The position numbers were made by a program, and so were the translations under genes. Positions 17,789-25,550 of a stretch of DNA of 64,000 bases are shown here, piece after piece. The notes beneath the pieces were generated by a model. It made no database searches and was not told the DNA's origin. It saw only the letters and a program-made list of their open reading frames with translations. This DNA comes from an uncultured Eubacteriales bacterium (GTDB taxonomy: Bacteria; Bacillota; Clostridia; Oscillospirales; UBA644), in NCBI GenBank assembly GCA_959604355.1, contig CAUHAO010000002.1:1-64000 (forward strand), written 5' to 3'. Position 1 is the stretch's first letter, and every line of letters begins with the position of its first letter.

Positions 17789-18400
17789 CTATAAATCTAC
17801 GCGGCGATCCTTGAAATAGAATTCTTTGTCGTGAGGCCCGACTTCGCGCATCACACGGCACGGGTTTCCCACCGCGACGACGCCTGACGGTATATCTTTT
17901 GTCACAACGCTTCCCGCACCAATGACAACGTTGTCGCCTATCGTCACGCCGGGCATGACGAGAACTCCCGCGCCGAGCCAGACATTGTTTCCTATATGCA
18001 CGTCGGCATTGTATTGCAGCCCCTGTGCTCGCAATTCCGGGTCAATGGGGTGTCCCGCTGTGGCAATGGTCACATTGGGTGCGAACATGCACCCGTCACC
18101 GATATAAATATTTCCGTCGTCAACAAGGGTAAGGTTGAAATTTGAGTAAAAATTGTTTCCGATAAAGACGTGCTTGCCGCCCCAGTTAGCGTGGAGAGGG
18201 GATTCCATGCGGCAGTTTTCTCCGATTTTTCCGAAAACCTTCTTTGCCGCCAGTGTGCGTTTTTCGAGTTCAAACGGCGGTATCTGATTGAAAGCCCAGA
18301 GGTCTTTTATACATTCGCATTGTTCTTTAATAATGGAATCGTCTCCCGGCGGGAAAAGTCTGCCGTCGAGCATTCTCTGTTTTGCTGCTTCTGCAGTCAT
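17789..18400 (-). CDS. maltose/galactoside O-acetyltransferase family protein
   Basis: 203 residues, left-handed beta-helix acetyltransferase of the Maa/LacA type. An N-terminal helical MAC domain (~1-60) precedes hexapeptide repeats (IGDGC, IGNNVWLGAG, IGDNVVIGAGSVV). The catalytic His is in TAGHPID (~117). It uses acetyl-CoA to acetylate a sugar; the substrate is uncertain. AAAGGAT lies just before the start. It follows the beta-helix gene across 60 nt holding a 10-bp hairpin, so the two are probably one operon. Confidence 0.93.
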   Translation of the reverse strand: MTAEAAKQRMLDGRLFPPGDDSIIKEQCECIKDLWAFNQIPPFELEKRTLAAKKVFGKIGENCRMESPLHANWGGKHVFIGNNFYSNFNLTLVDDGNIYIGDGCMFAPNVTIATAGHPIDPELRAQGLQYNADVHIGNNVWLGAGVLVMPGVTIGDNVVIGAGSVVTKDIPSGVVAVGNPCRVMREVGPHDKEFYFKDRRVDL

Positions 18401-18423
18401 TTTGATATCCTTTCATATAACGG

Positions 18424-18448
18424 AAGGGCAGGTTTTGTACCTGCCCTT
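18424..18448. other. 10-bp hairpin between beta-helix gene and acetyltransferase
   Basis: Stem AAGGGCAGGT/ACCTGCCCTT with a 5-nt loop. The T-tract lies on the plus-strand side (GGTTTTTATATTTT), where no gene reads toward it. On the minus strand it lacks a U-run and may be an mRNA-processing or attenuation element. Confidence 0.55.
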
Positions 18449-18460
18449 GGTTTTTATATT

Positions 18461-20944
18461 TTACAGTACCTCAATAGGTGCGGAGAATATCGGCTCGGAG
18501 TAGAGCGTTTCTCTGTCCTGGACCATGACGGAAACTTTGAGGAACTTGCCCTTCATCGCTTCGTCTACCGGGATTTCGCGGTCGCGGCGATTGTTTATCG
18601 GGGCGTATTCGCCGCTCTTAGTGTCGCAGATGTACCAGAGGAACCTCGAGTTGCCTTCTTTGACTCCGAGGGGGGATATATATTTGTAGTTCGCGCTGTA
18701 AACGTTGCCGTTGCGCTTTACATGGACTTTATCCGTCGTGGGCTCGATACCGCCGACGAATACGGGCTTTCCGTCCTCGCCGATGAAGGGCTTAAGACCT
18801 ATTTTTTCGGTGGGAATATTTTCGAAATTCGGAGCGACCTTGCGGACAGCCTTCAGACCTTCTTCGGTGAGCTTGAAGTCTTTGCCGTAGTCTACAAACA
18901 TCGAATTGCCCGACGGGAGAATATCGCTGGGGGCGGAGTAGTTTTTCTTTCCGCGTGCGTTGCCGGTGTAGGGCTGCCCTTTGGTGAAGGCAATGGTCTT
19001 GATAGCGACGTTTTCTTCACAGAGGTTCGACGCTTCGGGAGCGTGGTCTTCAAGGAAGTTCTCATATTCTTTTGACTTGGATGGGTCAGCCTTGAGAGCT
19101 TTCCACTCCTCGCGCAGCTCTTCGCTGAACATCTTAAAGATCGGTGCCCACTGGCTGTTTCCGTATTTTTCTATCCATGCGGGATGCCACAGGTTCAGAT
19201 TTTGAGTAATTTCTTTCCATGTGCCGTCGCCTGCGACCCATTGCCACCATCCGCCCTGCTTCTGACCCGGCCACTCGAAGTATGCGCCGTCGGTGCTGTA
19301 CATCCATTTCCACGTCTGGAAGCGGAGCGCGCACGGTACGTCAACGAAAATGTTGTTTTTATAGATGCCGTATTGGCCGCCGTTTGCTTTTACCGCGAAC
19401 GCGTCGGAGATCTTACCGCCTCTTTCTTCCGTCAGCGCTCCTCTGTAAAAGATGTTGCCGTAAACATACGGGTCTGCCGAACCGTCATCGACGAATATCG
19501 ACTGCTGTCCCGCGCCGCCGTAATTGTTGCCCACGTGGTGGAAGTAGTTGTGGATGAAGCGTATGCCGAAAGACGCAACGTCTCTGCCGTAATAGACTGC
19601 GCCCATGTCGGAAGATTCCTTGACGGCGTTGTATATTTCGTTGTATTCAAGGTCGATGTCGTTGCCGCGGTTGATGCCGACGACGAGGTGCGCGGAGTCA
19701 TACATCTTGTTGTTGCGGATGGTTATGCCGCAGCCGCCGCATCCGATAGCCTCGGCGTAGCACTTGCAGTGACGCGCGAGAGTGTGAAGTCTGTTGTTCT
19801 CAACAACATGGTTCGCGGGTGTGAGGGTCTGTCTGTCGCCGCCGTATATCGAGATGATGCCGCCGTCGGTGTCGTACATATGACAGTTGCGTACCGCACA
19901 GTTTTTACCGCGTATGGATACCGCCTGAGAGGAAATATGGCAGATGGTAACGTCGTCAATGACGAAGTTTTCAACGTCTTTCGCGGTAATCGGTTTCATA
20001 CGCGTGTAAGCAATCTTCATGTTCTTGAAGGTAAGATTGCTCGTGCCTTCAAGTTCAAAAACGTGATCGTAATATGTGGAAATATAAACTTCCGCGCCGC
20101 GCATATCGCTCGGAGGGTAGAAGTAAACAATCTTGTTGAAACGGTCGATAAAGCTTTCTCCGGGTACGTCGATCTCTTCAAGCAGATTCAAAAAATAGAA
20201 GCGGTGTCCTCCGAGAATTCTCCACCCGCTGCCGCAGTTTGCTTCGACGAATTTCTCCGAGAAATCCATGTTGTCTACTTTGTATACGCCGTCCGACCAG
20301 TCGCAGCAAAGGAATCCGTATATGTTCAGATCCTTCAGAGTCTTTTCGGACCAGTATTTCGCCGCGTGGTCGGTGGGGTCGTCATATTTGAAGGCGAAGG
20401 GCATGCGATCCTGATTATGTCTGTCGTTCATTGTCTGAGTTGACAGCAGATACGCTTCACCTTCGACATCATTGGGCCAACGCGCAGGCGTGAGATTCGT
20501 ACCGTTGATGTAGATTTCTTGCGGGTGTTCGGTCCAGCCGTTGTTTGTCGTGAGGGGCGTGAGTCTGTCTACAATGCCGCGCAGATCCATTTGCATGAGC
20601 TTGGATGCCGCGAATTTATCAACGACTCTGTCGAGGATCTTCGGGTCTGTGACTTTCGTGATGCGGTTTGCCGGGATTTTTGTGCCGCCGTTGAAGAACG
20701 GGCGTTCGTTTTTGTAGCCGCGATATGTTACGGGACATTCGGGTGTGCCGGAGTCTTCAGGCCCGAATTTGAGGGGTTTGCGCAGCTTGTATTCGCCGCC
20801 TCTGATGTTGACGGTTATCGGAGCCGTCTTGGGTGCTTCACGAACCGCCTTCTGCGCACGTTCGAGAGACCTGAACGGCTTTTCAAAGGAGCCGTCGTTG
20901 GCATCGCTGCCGCGGTTGGAAACATAATAGTTGATTTCTTTCAT
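18461..20944 (-). CDS. right-handed parallel beta-helix protein
   Basis: 827 residues, no signal peptide. The N-terminus has the YYVSNRGSDANDG...KPFRSLERAQ signature that opens many DUF1565/pectate-lyase-like helices. Residues ~280-520 show repeated short strands with turn Asn/Gly (VIDDV, CAVRNCHMYD, HVVENNRLH, ITIRNNKMYD, LEYNEIYN) of a right-handed beta-helix, where polysaccharide lyases and epimerases act. The C-terminal ~80 residues look like an Ig-like domain. Substrate unknown. The start at 20944 has GAGG 8 nt upstream, better than 20968. Cytoplasmic location is odd for a polysaccharide enzyme and suggests imported oligosaccharides, if it is an enzyme at all. Confidence 0.8.
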   Translation of the reverse strand: MKEINYYVSNRGSDANDGSFEKPFRSLERAQKAVREAPKTAPITVNIRGGEYKLRKPLKFGPEDSGTPECPVTYRGYKNERPFFNGGTKIPANRITKVTDPKILDRVVDKFAASKLMQMDLRGIVDRLTPLTTNNGWTEHPQEIYINGTNLTPARWPNDVEGEAYLLSTQTMNDRHNQDRMPFAFKYDDPTDHAAKYWSEKTLKDLNIYGFLCCDWSDGVYKVDNMDFSEKFVEANCGSGWRILGGHRFYFLNLLEEIDVPGESFIDRFNKIVYFYPPSDMRGAEVYISTYYDHVFELEGTSNLTFKNMKIAYTRMKPITAKDVENFVIDDVTICHISSQAVSIRGKNCAVRNCHMYDTDGGIISIYGGDRQTLTPANHVVENNRLHTLARHCKCYAEAIGCGGCGITIRNNKMYDSAHLVVGINRGNDIDLEYNEIYNAVKESSDMGAVYYGRDVASFGIRFIHNYFHHVGNNYGGAGQQSIFVDDGSADPYVYGNIFYRGALTEERGGKISDAFAVKANGGQYGIYKNNIFVDVPCALRFQTWKWMYSTDGAYFEWPGQKQGGWWQWVAGDGTWKEITQNLNLWHPAWIEKYGNSQWAPIFKMFSEELREEWKALKADPSKSKEYENFLEDHAPEASNLCEENVAIKTIAFTKGQPYTGNARGKKNYSAPSDILPSGNSMFVDYGKDFKLTEEGLKAVRKVAPNFENIPTEKIGLKPFIGEDGKPVFVGGIEPTTDKVHVKRNGNVYSANYKYISPLGVKEGNSRFLWYICDTKSGEYAPINNRRDREIPVDEAMKGKFLKVSVMVQDRETLYSEPIFSAPIEVL

Positions 20945-20992
20945 AATTTTTTCCTCATTACGCTTCATGGTTTTTTCGGGATATAAAAACTC

Positions 20993-21032
20993 CGCACCAC
21001 CCGTATTCTTTTGTTAAGTTCAGGGTGGTGCG
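20993..21032 (-). terminator. terminator of the ylxM-trmD operon
   Basis: A 10-bp stem CGCACCACCC/GGGTGGTGCG with a 20-nt loop is followed on the minus strand by GAGTTTTTAT. It lies just past the small membrane peptide gene. Confidence 0.8.
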
Positions 21033-21047
21033 AAGTCAGCTTCGGTA

Positions 21048-21182
21048 TTATTTTTTGCTGCTTCTTATTAGAGACATGCAGACAGTGACGATCACCGTAA
21101 GAGCAATCGCCGCGATTATTACATAAGGCAGGATTGTATAGTCGGACGTATTAGCCGATGCGGCTGTGATAATGTCTTCCAT
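21048..21182 (-). CDS. 44-residue single-span membrane peptide
   Basis: Begins 1 nt after the trmD stop, with GGGAGG inside the last trmD codons as its ribosome binding site, so it is translationally coupled. It has a short acidic/polar N-terminus, one hydrophobic helix (about residues 17-38: ILPYVIIAAIALTVIVTVCM) and a basic end RSSKK. This charge pattern predicts an inner-membrane peptide with its C-terminus inside. It holds the position where rplS usually follows trmD. No family recognised. Confidence 0.7.
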   Translation of the reverse strand: MEDIITAASANTSDYTILPYVIIAAIALTVIVTVCMSLIRSSKK

Positions 21183-21183
21183 A

Positions 21184-21915
21184 TCATTTTCCTCCCTCGG
21201 TCTTTTTCATAGTTTTGCGTTTAGCTTCTTTATCGATATATTTGCGGTAAAGATCCCTGCGTCTTTGGGACGTTATCTCAAGGGATTTTTCGAGACGCCA
21301 TTTTGCTATTTTCGCGTGGTCTCCGTTTTGCAGTACCTGCGGCACCTCCATGCCCTCGTAGACAGGGGGGCGGGTGTACTGGGGGTATTCGAGAAGTCCG
21401 TTGAAAAAGCTTTCGTCCTCGAAACACGAGGCGTCTGCAAGGACTCCGTCGACCATTCTCGACACAGCGTCAACGACTATCATCGCGGGCAATTCGCCAC
21501 CTGTCAGTACATAATCGCCGACAGATATTTCTTCATCGACGAGAGCGTCGATTATACGCTGGTCGATGCCTTCATAGTGACCACAGAGAAGGGTGACATT
21601 TTCTTTTTTGAGCAGTTTTTTTGCTCTTGTCTGGGTAAATCGTTTGCCTTTCGGCGAAAGATATACAAGATAAGTGTCCGGCACCTGCTCTTTTATGCTT
21701 TTGAAGCAGTCGAACACGGGCTGAGGCTGCATAAGCATGCCTTTTCCTCCGCCGTAGGGATAAGCGTCGACCCGGTTATGCTTGTCTGTGGTATAGGCGC
21801 GGATATTGTGGCAAAAAATTTGTATATATCCGTTTTTTCTGGCTCTTCCGATGATGCTTGTCTGCAAAAACGCGTTCACTTCATCCGGAAAGAGGGTCAT
21901 TATATCGAATCTCAT
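21184..21915 (-). CDS. trmD: tRNA (guanine37-N1)-methyltransferase
   Basis: 243 residues, SPOUT methyltransferase that makes m1G37 in tRNAs with G36 and so prevents +1 frameshifting. Shows MRFDIMTLFPD, PYGGGKGM, LLCGHYEGID and YVLTGGELP, the trefoil-knot SAM site. Four nt after rimM, in the usual cluster. Confidence 0.98.
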   Translation of the reverse strand: MRFDIMTLFPDEVNAFLQTSIIGRARKNGYIQIFCHNIRAYTTDKHNRVDAYPYGGGKGMLMQPQPVFDCFKSIKEQVPDTYLVYLSPKGKRFTQTRAKKLLKKENVTLLCGHYEGIDQRIIDALVDEEISVGDYVLTGGELPAMIVVDAVSRMVDGVLADASCFEDESFFNGLLEYPQYTRPPVYEGMEVPQVLQNGDHAKIAKWRLEKSLEITSQRRRDLYRKYIDKEAKRKTMKKTEGGK

Positions 21916-21919
21916 ATTA

Positions 21920-22417
21920 TCAGTCGAATAATCCCGGAAGAGGGCGAATCTTCATCGTCGAGGCTTTAAGATCCGTGTCGATTACGCAATCCTTGATCGC
22001 GGGAACGTACAGCTTTTCGCCGTTTGCTGTCGTGATTTCGTATACATCGTTAACACCGGGATTCTGGATGACCTGCGTAAGAGTGCCGTATTCCTTGTCC
22101 GTGTCGGCGTCGATGACTTTGAGCCCCTCGAGATCTTCAACGAAAAACGCGCCTTCCTCGCGAGGTATTTCGGACTTGAGCGCGTGTACGGTTTTTCCGC
22201 GGAGCGATTCCGCGGCAGTCATATCGTTCACGCCTTCAAGCTTCATCAAAACACTCGATTTGTGTACTCTCGAAGCAAGTATTCTATATTCTTTGCCGTC
22301 GATTCTGAGCTTTGTCAATCCTATCAGGGCTTCGGGACAGTCCGCCCACGGCTCAATTTTCACTTCTCCGGCGATGCCGTGAGTATTGACAATTTTTCCT
22401 GTTTCGATAAATTCCAT
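21920..22417 (-). CDS. rimM: 16S rRNA processing protein
   Basis: 165 residues. It assists maturation of the 30S head by binding uS19. The N-terminal beta-barrel opens with IVNTHGIAGEVKIEP, and a PRC-barrel occupies the C-terminal half (~90-165). Normal length. Between khpA and trmD in the operon. Confidence 0.97.
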   Translation of the reverse strand: MEFIETGKIVNTHGIAGEVKIEPWADCPEALIGLTKLRIDGKEYRILASRVHKSSVLMKLEGVNDMTAAESLRGKTVHALKSEIPREEGAFFVEDLEGLKVIDADTDKEYGTLTQVIQNPGVNDVYEITTANGEKLYVPAIKDCVIDTDLKASTMKIRPLPGLFD

Positions 22418-22427
22418 ATTTTACGGA

Positions 22428-22658
22428 TCAGATGATGTCGATATTGATCTTTTCGCCGTTTTTGGATGCGGCAGCCTTTACAACATGGCGCAGCGCTTTT
22501 GCAACGCGGCCCTGTTTTCCGATAACGTATCCCTTGTCTTCTTCAGCGACTTTGAGGTTGTATACAACACAATCCTCACGCATGCCGTCGCGTTCAACGG
22601 ATACCTGGTCGGGATGAGCGACTAAATGTTTTACAATGTAAGCGATGAGTTCTTCCAT
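22428..22658 (-). CDS. khpA: KH-domain RNA-binding protein
   Basis: 76 residues with a single KH domain; the GxxG loop is in VIGKQGRVAKALR. KhpA (YlqC) forms a heterodimer with KhpB in Bacillota and binds many RNAs. It lies between rpsP and rimM as in most Bacillota. A strong hairpin (22705-22735) separates it from rpsP. Confidence 0.95.
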   Translation of the reverse strand: MEELIAYIVKHLVAHPDQVSVERDGMREDCVVYNLKVAEEDKGYVIGKQGRVAKALRHVVKAAASKNGEKINIDII

Positions 22659-22704
22659 TATAAGGTGCGATCCTTTCTCTTTGAGCTGTCATGACACCGG
22701 TCTG

Positions 22705-22735
22705 CCGTAAGGCTTTGTTTGAAAAAGCCTTACGG
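22705..22735 (-). other. intercistronic hairpin between rpsP and khpA
   Basis: An 11-bp perfect stem CCGTAAGGCTT/AAGCCTTACGG. No U-run follows, so it more likely tunes the rpsP:khpA transcript ratio by processing or 3'-end protection than terminates fully. Confidence 0.65.
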
Positions 22736-22751
22736 TACAGAGGCCTTCTCT

Positions 22752-22994
22752 TTACAGAATGCCGTTCTTTTTCAAAATTGCTCTTACGGTGTCGGTGGGC
22801 TGAGCGCCGTTTTTGATCCACTGAGCGGTCTTTTCAGCATCGAGTTTTACGGTTGAGGGTTCGGTCTGGGGATCATAAGTACCGAGTTCTTCGATGAATC
22901 TGCCGTCTCTGGGGAATCTGGAGTCTGCAACGACGATACGGTAGAAGGGATTCTTCTTCGCACCGATTCTGCGCAGTCTGATTTTTACTGCCAT
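22752..22994 (-). CDS. rpsP: 30S ribosomal protein bS16
   Basis: 80 residues; starts MAVKIRLRRIGAKKNPFYRI, the diagnostic S16 N-terminus, with a conserved DGRFIEELG segment. It has an AAGAGGTG ribosome binding site. Lies between ffh and khpA. Confidence 0.98.
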   Translation of the reverse strand: MAVKIRLRRIGAKKNPFYRIVVADSRFPRDGRFIEELGTYDPQTEPSTVKLDAEKTAQWIKNGAQPTDTVRAILKKNGIL

Positions 22995-23094
22995 TGCTTT
23001 TTCACCTCTTTGATAGATAGTGTTTGTTTATCGTTAATCTTTGTAAAAAGACTGAACGCTGTATGAAATGGGCTTTGCGGTCGGAATATCCGTA

Positions 23095-24408
23095 CTACAT
23101 GAACTTTCGGCGGAACGCGGGGGTGTTCATCTTTTTCATCATGCCCTTCATCTGGTCGAAGCTTTTGAGCAGACGGTTCACATCTTCGACGCGTGTGCCG
23201 CTGCCGGCGGCGATACGGCGTTTGCGTGAGGGATTGATGATCGACGGATTCGCTCTTTCGCGCTTCGTCATCGAAAGTACTATGGCTTCGGTTCGTTTGA
23301 CCTGTTTTTCGTCTATCGTCAGGTCTTTTGGAAGTTTGTTGGCGCCGGGCATCATCTTAAGGATGTTTTCCATCGGACCCATGTTGCGTACCTGGTTGAG
23401 GCTGTCGAGGAAGTCGTTCATGTCGAACTTGTTCTTGAGCATCTTCTGCTCGAGCTCCGCAGCTTTTTTTGCGTCGAACGACTGCTCCGCTTTTTCTATA
23501 AGCGTCAGCACGTCGCCCATACCGAGGATACGCGATGCCATACGGTCGGGATGGAAAGGTTCTATGTCACCGAGCTTTTCGCCCGTGCCTGCGAATTTAA
23601 TTGGTTTGCCAGTGGTGTATTTTACCGATAGCGCCGCACCGCCGCGGGTGTCGCCGTCGGTCTTTGTGAGGATAACGCCCGTGATGTCGAGCAGGTCGTT
23701 GAAGCTTTTCGCAACGTTCACAGCGTCCTGACCGGTCATTGAGTCGACGGTTAGGAGTATCTCGTCGGGGGCGACGGTGGATTTGATCTTCGCAAGCTCG
23801 CCCATAAGTTCTTCGTCGATGTGCAGTCTGCCTGCGGTATCGAGAAGGACAAGATCGTTGCCGTGGTCTTTCGCATGAGCGACAGCACGTTTTGCGATGT
23901 CTACGGGGGAAGTGCCCTCGGGCTGGGTGAAGACGGGAACACCGATCTTTTCACCGAGCGTCTGCAACTGAAGTATCGCGGCGGGACGGTAGATGTCGCA
24001 CGCTACAAGAAGGGGACGCTTGTTCATGTTTTTGAAATAGAGAGCAAGCTTCGCGCAATGCGTGGTCTTGCCGGCACCCTGCAGTCCGCACAGCATGACG
24101 ACAGTCGGGGGGTGGGATGAAAATTTTATCCTGTCGTTCTCCCCGCCCATGAAAGAGGTGAGCTCTTCATTAACTATTTTAATGACCTGCTGAGCAGGTG
24201 TGAGGCTCTGCATGACTTCCGCGCCGGTCGCACGCTCGCTGACTTTCGCGCAGAAATCCTTGACGACGGTGTAGTTAACGTCCGCCGAGAGAAGGGCAAG
24301 GCGTATTTCACGCATTACTTCTTTCACATCGGATTCCGTCAGTTTGCCTCGTCCTTTGAGCTTTCTGAATATCGCACCGAGTTTGTCGGAAAGGTTTTCA
24401 AATGCCAT
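23095..24408 (-). CDS. ffh: signal recognition particle GTPase
   Basis: 437 residues. Targets nascent membrane proteins to the translocon. It has an N-domain (1-~90), a G-domain with GLQGAGKTT, DTAGRLH and TKTDGDTRGG, and a C-terminal methionine-rich M-domain ending MKKMNTPAFRRKFM. Follows ylxM by 34 nt as is standard. Confidence 0.98.
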   Translation of the reverse strand: MAFENLSDKLGAIFRKLKGRGKLTESDVKEVMREIRLALLSADVNYTVVKDFCAKVSERATGAEVMQSLTPAQQVIKIVNEELTSFMGGENDRIKFSSHPPTVVMLCGLQGAGKTTHCAKLALYFKNMNKRPLLVACDIYRPAAILQLQTLGEKIGVPVFTQPEGTSPVDIAKRAVAHAKDHGNDLVLLDTAGRLHIDEELMGELAKIKSTVAPDEILLTVDSMTGQDAVNVAKSFNDLLDITGVILTKTDGDTRGGAALSVKYTTGKPIKFAGTGEKLGDIEPFHPDRMASRILGMGDVLTLIEKAEQSFDAKKAAELEQKMLKNKFDMNDFLDSLNQVRNMGPMENILKMMPGANKLPKDLTIDEKQVKRTEAIVLSMTKRERANPSIINPSRKRRIAAGSGTRVEDVNRLLKSFDQMKGMMKKMNTPAFRRKFM

Positions 24409-24442
24409 TATCCGGAATTAACTCCCTCATATAGTTGAAAAT

Positions 24443-24844
24443 TTATTCCTCGCTGTCATCGCCGACGACTTCGGCGGACAGCCTTTCTATTCTTGCCGCG
24501 CGTTCGATTATATCCGCGGGCAGAAATTTTCTCTTTGCGTAATCTTTGATAAAAGACGCATCTTCGTACGACTGAACCGCACATTCACGCATTTTCTTTA
24601 TGCGCTCGAGCAGACCGAGCCTGTGCTCAAGGTCGTAAAGTGTTGTTTCGGCACGCACAAGGCTGTCTCTTACCGCCTGACGCGTGATTCCGAACTGCTC
24701 GGAGATCTCTGCAAGGGAGAAGTCCTGCTGGAAATAAAGATCCATCGCCACACGCTGTTTTTCCGTGAGTATGTTCCCGTAAATGTCAAGAAGCATACCG
24801 ATTTTAACGCGCTCTTCCTCGGAAGTGATATCAATATTCGGCAT
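24443..24844 (-). CDS. ylxM: YlxM/p13-like HTH protein (UPF0122)
   Basis: 133 residues. Sigma-70 region-4-like helix-turn-helix (~40-65: FSLAEISEQFGITRQAVRD). YlxM is known to associate with the SRP pathway and to modulate Ffh GTPase in streptococci. The ATG at 24844 has GGAGG 6 nt upstream; the longer frame to 24898 runs into the -10 element and is rejected. First gene of the operon. The final ~15 residues are acidic. Confidence 0.95.
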   Translation of the reverse strand: MPNIDITSEEERVKIGMLLDIYGNILTEKQRVAMDLYFQQDFSLAEISEQFGITRQAVRDSLVRAETTLYDLEHRLGLLERIKKMRECAVQSYEDASFIKDYAKRKFLPADIIERAARIERLSAEVVGDDSEE

Positions 24845-24889
24845 AGGTCCTCCTTTTGAAATCATGTAAAGCATTTTGTCTTTACATAA

Positions 24890-24918
24890 AGTATACACTC
24901 AAAATTGCGTTTTGTCAA
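24890..24918 (-). promoter_or_regulatory. sigma-A promoter of the ylxM-ffh-rpsP operon
   Basis: On the minus strand: TTGACA, 17-nt spacer, TATACT, 46 nt upstream of ylxM. Confidence 0.88.
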
Positions 24919-24968
24919 TAGGATATTTGTAAAATAATTGAAAATAATGGGAATTTTTTGCTTTCCTC

Positions 24969-24997
24969 TTTACAAACGTGGGAAAATATGATATAAT
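24969..24997 (+). promoter_or_regulatory. sigma-A promoter of rpsO
   Basis: TTTACA, 17-nt spacer, TATAAT. It lies about 105 nt upstream of rpsO, leaving a leader of roughly 100 nt. Confidence 0.88.
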
Positions 24998-25003
24998 AGC
25001 TTT

Positions 25004-25100
25004 GCGCATTATATGACGCGCCATTGCCGCGGCACGGTTCTTTGCTCCACCGGCGGGTGCTTTGCTGTTGGCGTACAGCTTATTTTACGGAGGTGAACGA
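25004..25100 (+). promoter_or_regulatory. rpsO: GC-rich rpsO leader, possible S15 autoregulatory RNA
   Basis: The leader is rich in GC pairs able to fold (GCGCATTATATGACGCGC; GCCGCGGC; CCACCGGCGGGTG). Several bacteria regulate rpsO by S15 binding a leader fold. This particular fold is not matched to a described class; it is a candidate only. Confidence 0.4.
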
Positions 25101-25102
25101 AT

Positions 25103-25366
25103 ATGGAACAGATGAAGAAAACCGCGATAATCGAAGCTAACCGTCTTCACGAGACCGACACAGGCTCCCCTGAGGTTCAGATTGCGATTCTTACCGAACG
25201 CATCAAGCAGCTCACCGAGCACCTCAAGGTCAACAAGAAGGACTTCCATTCCCGCAGAGGTCTTCAGCAGATGGTAGGTAAGAGAAGAAACCTTCTCAAC
25301 TACCTTTCTAAGAAAGATATCAACAGATATCGTGCCATAATCGAAAAATTGAATATACGTAAGTAA
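25103..25366 (+). CDS. rpsO: 30S ribosomal protein uS15
   Basis: 87 residues, binds the central domain of 16S rRNA. Contains TGSPEVQIAILTERI and HFSR-like KKDFHSRRGL, with the C-terminal IEKLNIRK. ACGGAGGTGA precedes the start. It is followed by two stem-loops and then pnp, the same gene order as in many bacteria. Confidence 0.98.
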   Translation: MEQMKKTAIIEANRLHETDTGSPEVQIAILTERIKQLTEHLKVNKKDFHSRRGLQQMVGKRRNLLNYLSKKDINRYRAIIEKLNIRK

Positions 25367-25374
25367 TTCAATCC

Positions 25375-25423
25375 TTACCTTGACCGGACGTTCATGTTCC
25401 GGTCAAGGTAAAACCGCTTTTTC
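25375..25423 (+). terminator. rpsO-distal stem-loop, partial terminator
   Basis: A perfect 14-bp stem TTACCTTGACCGGA/TCCGGTCAAGGTAA. The T-run (CTTTTT) comes 6 nt after the stem, so it may let some transcription through into pnp. Confidence 0.7.
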
Positions 25424-25434
25424 CGACATGTATA

Positions 25435-25516
25435 AGCGTCACGGGTTTCGCTTCAGGCAGTTATACAGGCATATGAAATCTCGTATTTCTGTATAACTGC
25501 TCGAAACCGTGATGTT
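25435..25516 (+). promoter_or_regulatory. pnp: long stem-loop upstream of pnp, RNase III-type processing candidate
   Basis: Two paired blocks stack: a 12-bp inner stem GCAGTTATACAG (25457-25468) with CTGTATAACTGC (25489-25500), and an outer stem CACGGGTTTCG (25440-25450) with CGAAACCGTG (25502-25511), extendable by several pairs. In E. coli the rpsO-pnp junction folds into a long stem cut by RNase III, through which PNPase represses itself. The same geometry here suggests a similar role; this is inference by analogy. Confidence 0.6.
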
Positions 25517-25550
25517 TTACAATAAAATTCTTAATTAAAGGAGTATTGTA

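Noticed and set aside
19184..20443. 419-codon ORF antisense to the beta-helix gene
   Set aside because: Mirror frame of a long real gene; composition is Val/Arg-rich and no motif is seen.
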